A DNA stretch of 5,989 nt, taken from contig SLIW01000406.1 in the NCBI GenBank assembly GCA_007135435.1, positions 1-5,989 on the forward strand, given 5' to 3'. Below the pieces are notes generated by a model. It saw only the letters and a list, made by a program, of their open reading frames with translations, did no database searches and was not told where the DNA came from. This stretch comes from Natronomonas sp. (GTDB lineage Archaea; Halobacteriota; Halobacteria; Halobacteriales; Haloarculaceae). Position numbers and translations under genes: made by a program. Positions within the stretch are counted from its first letter, which is position 1. Every line of letters begins with the position of its first letter. Below, one piece after another: positions 4,791 through 5,989 of the stretch.

Positions 4791-5900
4791 GTGTTCGGCA
4801 CGGACCCGCTGGACGAACTCGCCATCCCCGACGGGAGCCACGTCCGCGAGCACGACCTCGCGGTCGACGGCGACGTGCTCGTCGGTGGCCAGAGCGTCGT
4901 CGAGCTCGGGGTCCGCGGGGGGAACGTCGTCGCCGGCGAGCGGGTCCGCATCGGCGGGGACGTCGAGGCCGACGGCGACTGCCGGCTCGACATGTGGTGT
5001 GCCGTCGACGGCAACGTGCTCGTCGGCCGGGACGCGTACCTCGGCGAGCGCGTCACCATCAGTGGGCAGCTCATCGTCTCGGGTGACCTGGACATCGGCG
5101 ACGACGTCGACATCGAGGAGGGCTTCGAGGCCAACGGCTGGATCGTCATCCGCAACCCGATGCCCACCATCGTCTTCCTGTTCGTCTACCTCTCGCAGCT
5201 GTTGCGGCTCGGCGAGGAGGAGGCCGCCGAGGAGGTCGCCGCGACGTTCCTGCGGTCGGACCGGGAGGCCGACCCCGCGATCATCCCCCGGGGCGCGCGC
5301 GTCTCCGACGACGCCTGGCGGGTCTCGACGCCGGCGACCATCGGCGACGACTGCCGGCTCCACGGCAACATCCGGGCGACCACTATCGAGGTCGGCAGGG
5401 ACTCGGAGATGTTCGGGAGCCTGCGCGGGAAGGGCGACGTCAGCGTCGGCCCCGGGACGGTTGTCCACGGCGACGTGACCACGAAGGACGGCGACGTCAC
5501 CGTCGCCGACGGCGCTCACATCCGGGGCGACATCTCCTGTGAGGACTGCCAGCTCTCGGAGGCGGCGGAGGTCGACGGCGCCATCCGGGCCCGAGGTGCG
5601 TTGAACTTCGTGTCGCCCTTAGAGACCGACCAGGAGCGCGACGAGTTTAGCGACGGGTCGACCGACCCCGAAGCAGATGACGACGCGGGCCTCGATGAGG
5701 AAGCAGCCGATGAGGCGGGGGCCGGCGAGGAAGCCACCGACGTGGACGACGCTGACGCCGAAGATGAGGACGCGGATCCCGAGGCAGCCGTCGTCCCGCT
5801 CTCGGAGGGGGACGTCGACTGGGAGACACTCGACGACCGATCGAGTAACGGCGAACGCGAGGACGTCGAGGAGATCATCGCCGAGGCCGAGGAGGGGTGA
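4791..5900 (+). CDS. Bactofilin-like polymer-forming (cytoskeletal) protein
   Basis: This 369-residue protein is built of short Gly/Asp/Val repeats (DGDV, GDLDIGDDVDI, GDVTVADGAHIRGDI) typical of right-handed beta-helix proteins of the bactofilin/polymer-forming type. Layout: beta-helix block one (about 17-120); an internal segment NPMPTIVFLFVYLSQLLRL (122-140) followed by a charged helix GEEEAAEEVAATFLR (141-155); beta-helix block two (about 160-273); and a long acidic, probably disordered tail (about 276-369, mostly Asp/Glu/Ala). There is no N-terminal signal peptide, so it is probably cytoplasmic, with the 122-140 segment possibly lying on or in the membrane. Cysteines are unusually frequent for a haloarchaeal protein: 64, 70, 188 and a CEDC at 250-253. 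It probably assembles into filaments or patches affecting cell shape or envelope organisation, as described for haloarchaeal bactofilin homologues; an acyltransferase-like left-handed helix is less likely. The GTG start is supported by a TATA box 27 bases upstream. Confidence 0.8.
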   Translation: MFGTDPLDELAIPDGSHVREHDLAVDGDVLVGGQSVVELGVRGGNVVAGERVRIGGDVEADGDCRLDMWCAVDGNVLVGRDAYLGERVTISGQLIVSGDLDIGDDVDIEEGFEANGWIVIRNPMPTIVFLFVYLSQLLRLGEEEAAEEVAATFLRSDREADPAIIPRGARVSDDAWRVSTPATIGDDCRLHGNIRATTIEVGRDSEMFGSLRGKGDVSVGPGTVVHGDVTTKDGDVTVADGAHIRGDISCEDCQLSEAAEVDGAIRARGALNFVSPLETDQERDEFSDGSTDPEADDDAGLDEEAADEAGAGEEATDVDDADAEDEDADPEAAVVPLSEGDVDWETLDDRSSNGEREDVEEIIAEAEEG

Positions 5901-5930
5901 GGGACCTCCGGGGTACTGGGATCCAAGGGG

Positions 5931-5989
5931 TCGAAATTTCAGTATTACCATCGTATTACGGTCGACATACGAGTAAACAGTTCGTCGGT
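5931..5989. promoter_or_regulatory. AT-rich region with an 11-bp-spaced direct repeat, probable promoter region
   Basis: After the polymer-forming protein gene the sequence turns AT-rich: CGAAATTTC (5932-5940), then GTATTAC at 5942-5948 and again at 5953-5959, 11 bases (one helical turn) apart. This looks like a haloarchaeal promoter or operator region serving a gene beyond the window edge. No start codon with a usable frame is visible inside the window, and strand is undecided. Confidence 0.4.

Noticed and set aside
4949..5110. Acyltransferase (left-handed beta-helix hexapeptide) identity for the polymer-forming protein
   Set aside because: The repeats lack a regular I/V-G-x-x-x-x hexapeptide pattern over several coils and there is no catalytic His motif. 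The DGDV/GDLDIGDDV pattern fits bactofilin-type proteins better.
4729..5519. Frames of about 249 residues on both strands over the polymer-forming protein gene
   Set aside because: Ser/Thr/Arg-rich or Asp/Val-rich shadows. Only the frame from 4791 shows the beta-helix repeat pattern and has a properly spaced TATA box.

Overview
The window looks like chromosomal DNA from a halophilic archaeon (class Halobacteria). The evidence is very high GC, strongly acidic predicted proteins (Asp/Glu-rich, few Lys), a Pan-type proteasomal AAA+ ATPase, and TATA boxes that mostly lie 26-28 bases before the start codon, as expected for leaderless haloarchaeal transcripts. It reads as an ordinary core-genome stretch. 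I see no transposase, integrase, CRISPR array, rRNA or tRNA.

Layout, left to right. Bases 1-303 hold no gene I can support, but contain a 30-bp tandem repeat (218-307) that runs into the 3' end of the first gene. A small winged-helix regulator (304-567, minus) is divergent from the proteasome-activating nucleotidase gene (782-1996, plus). Their shared upstream region carries a perfect inverted repeat and a hairpin. A convergent gap (1997-2210) holds a T-run and a 28-bp direct repeat. Then come three minus-strand genes: a 47-residue membrane protein (2211-2354), a 594-residue AMP-forming acyl-CoA synthetase (2462-4246), and a 65-residue conserved haloarchaeal protein of unknown function (4398-4595). 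The last is divergent from a bactofilin-like polymer-forming protein (4791-5900, plus). The short shared promoter region between them holds a 16-bp sequence repeated about five times. The window ends in an AT-rich stretch that is probably the promoter region of a neighbour outside the window.

How the genes relate: the Pan ATPase would unfold substrates for the 20S proteasome, and the divergent wHTH protein may control itself and/or panA (inference from layout). The acyl-CoA synthetase would activate fatty or other carboxylic acids. The polymer-forming protein probably acts in envelope or shape organisation. No operon joins these functions; nearly every gene appears to have its own promoter. 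I found no clear candidate for an undescribed multi-gene system. The items most worth a second look are the 16/32-bp array between divergent promoters, the two-block beta-helix protein with an internal hydrophobic segment, the non-canonical Pan C-terminus, a pair of related inverted repeats, and the small membrane protein gene that a length-filtered gene caller would miss.
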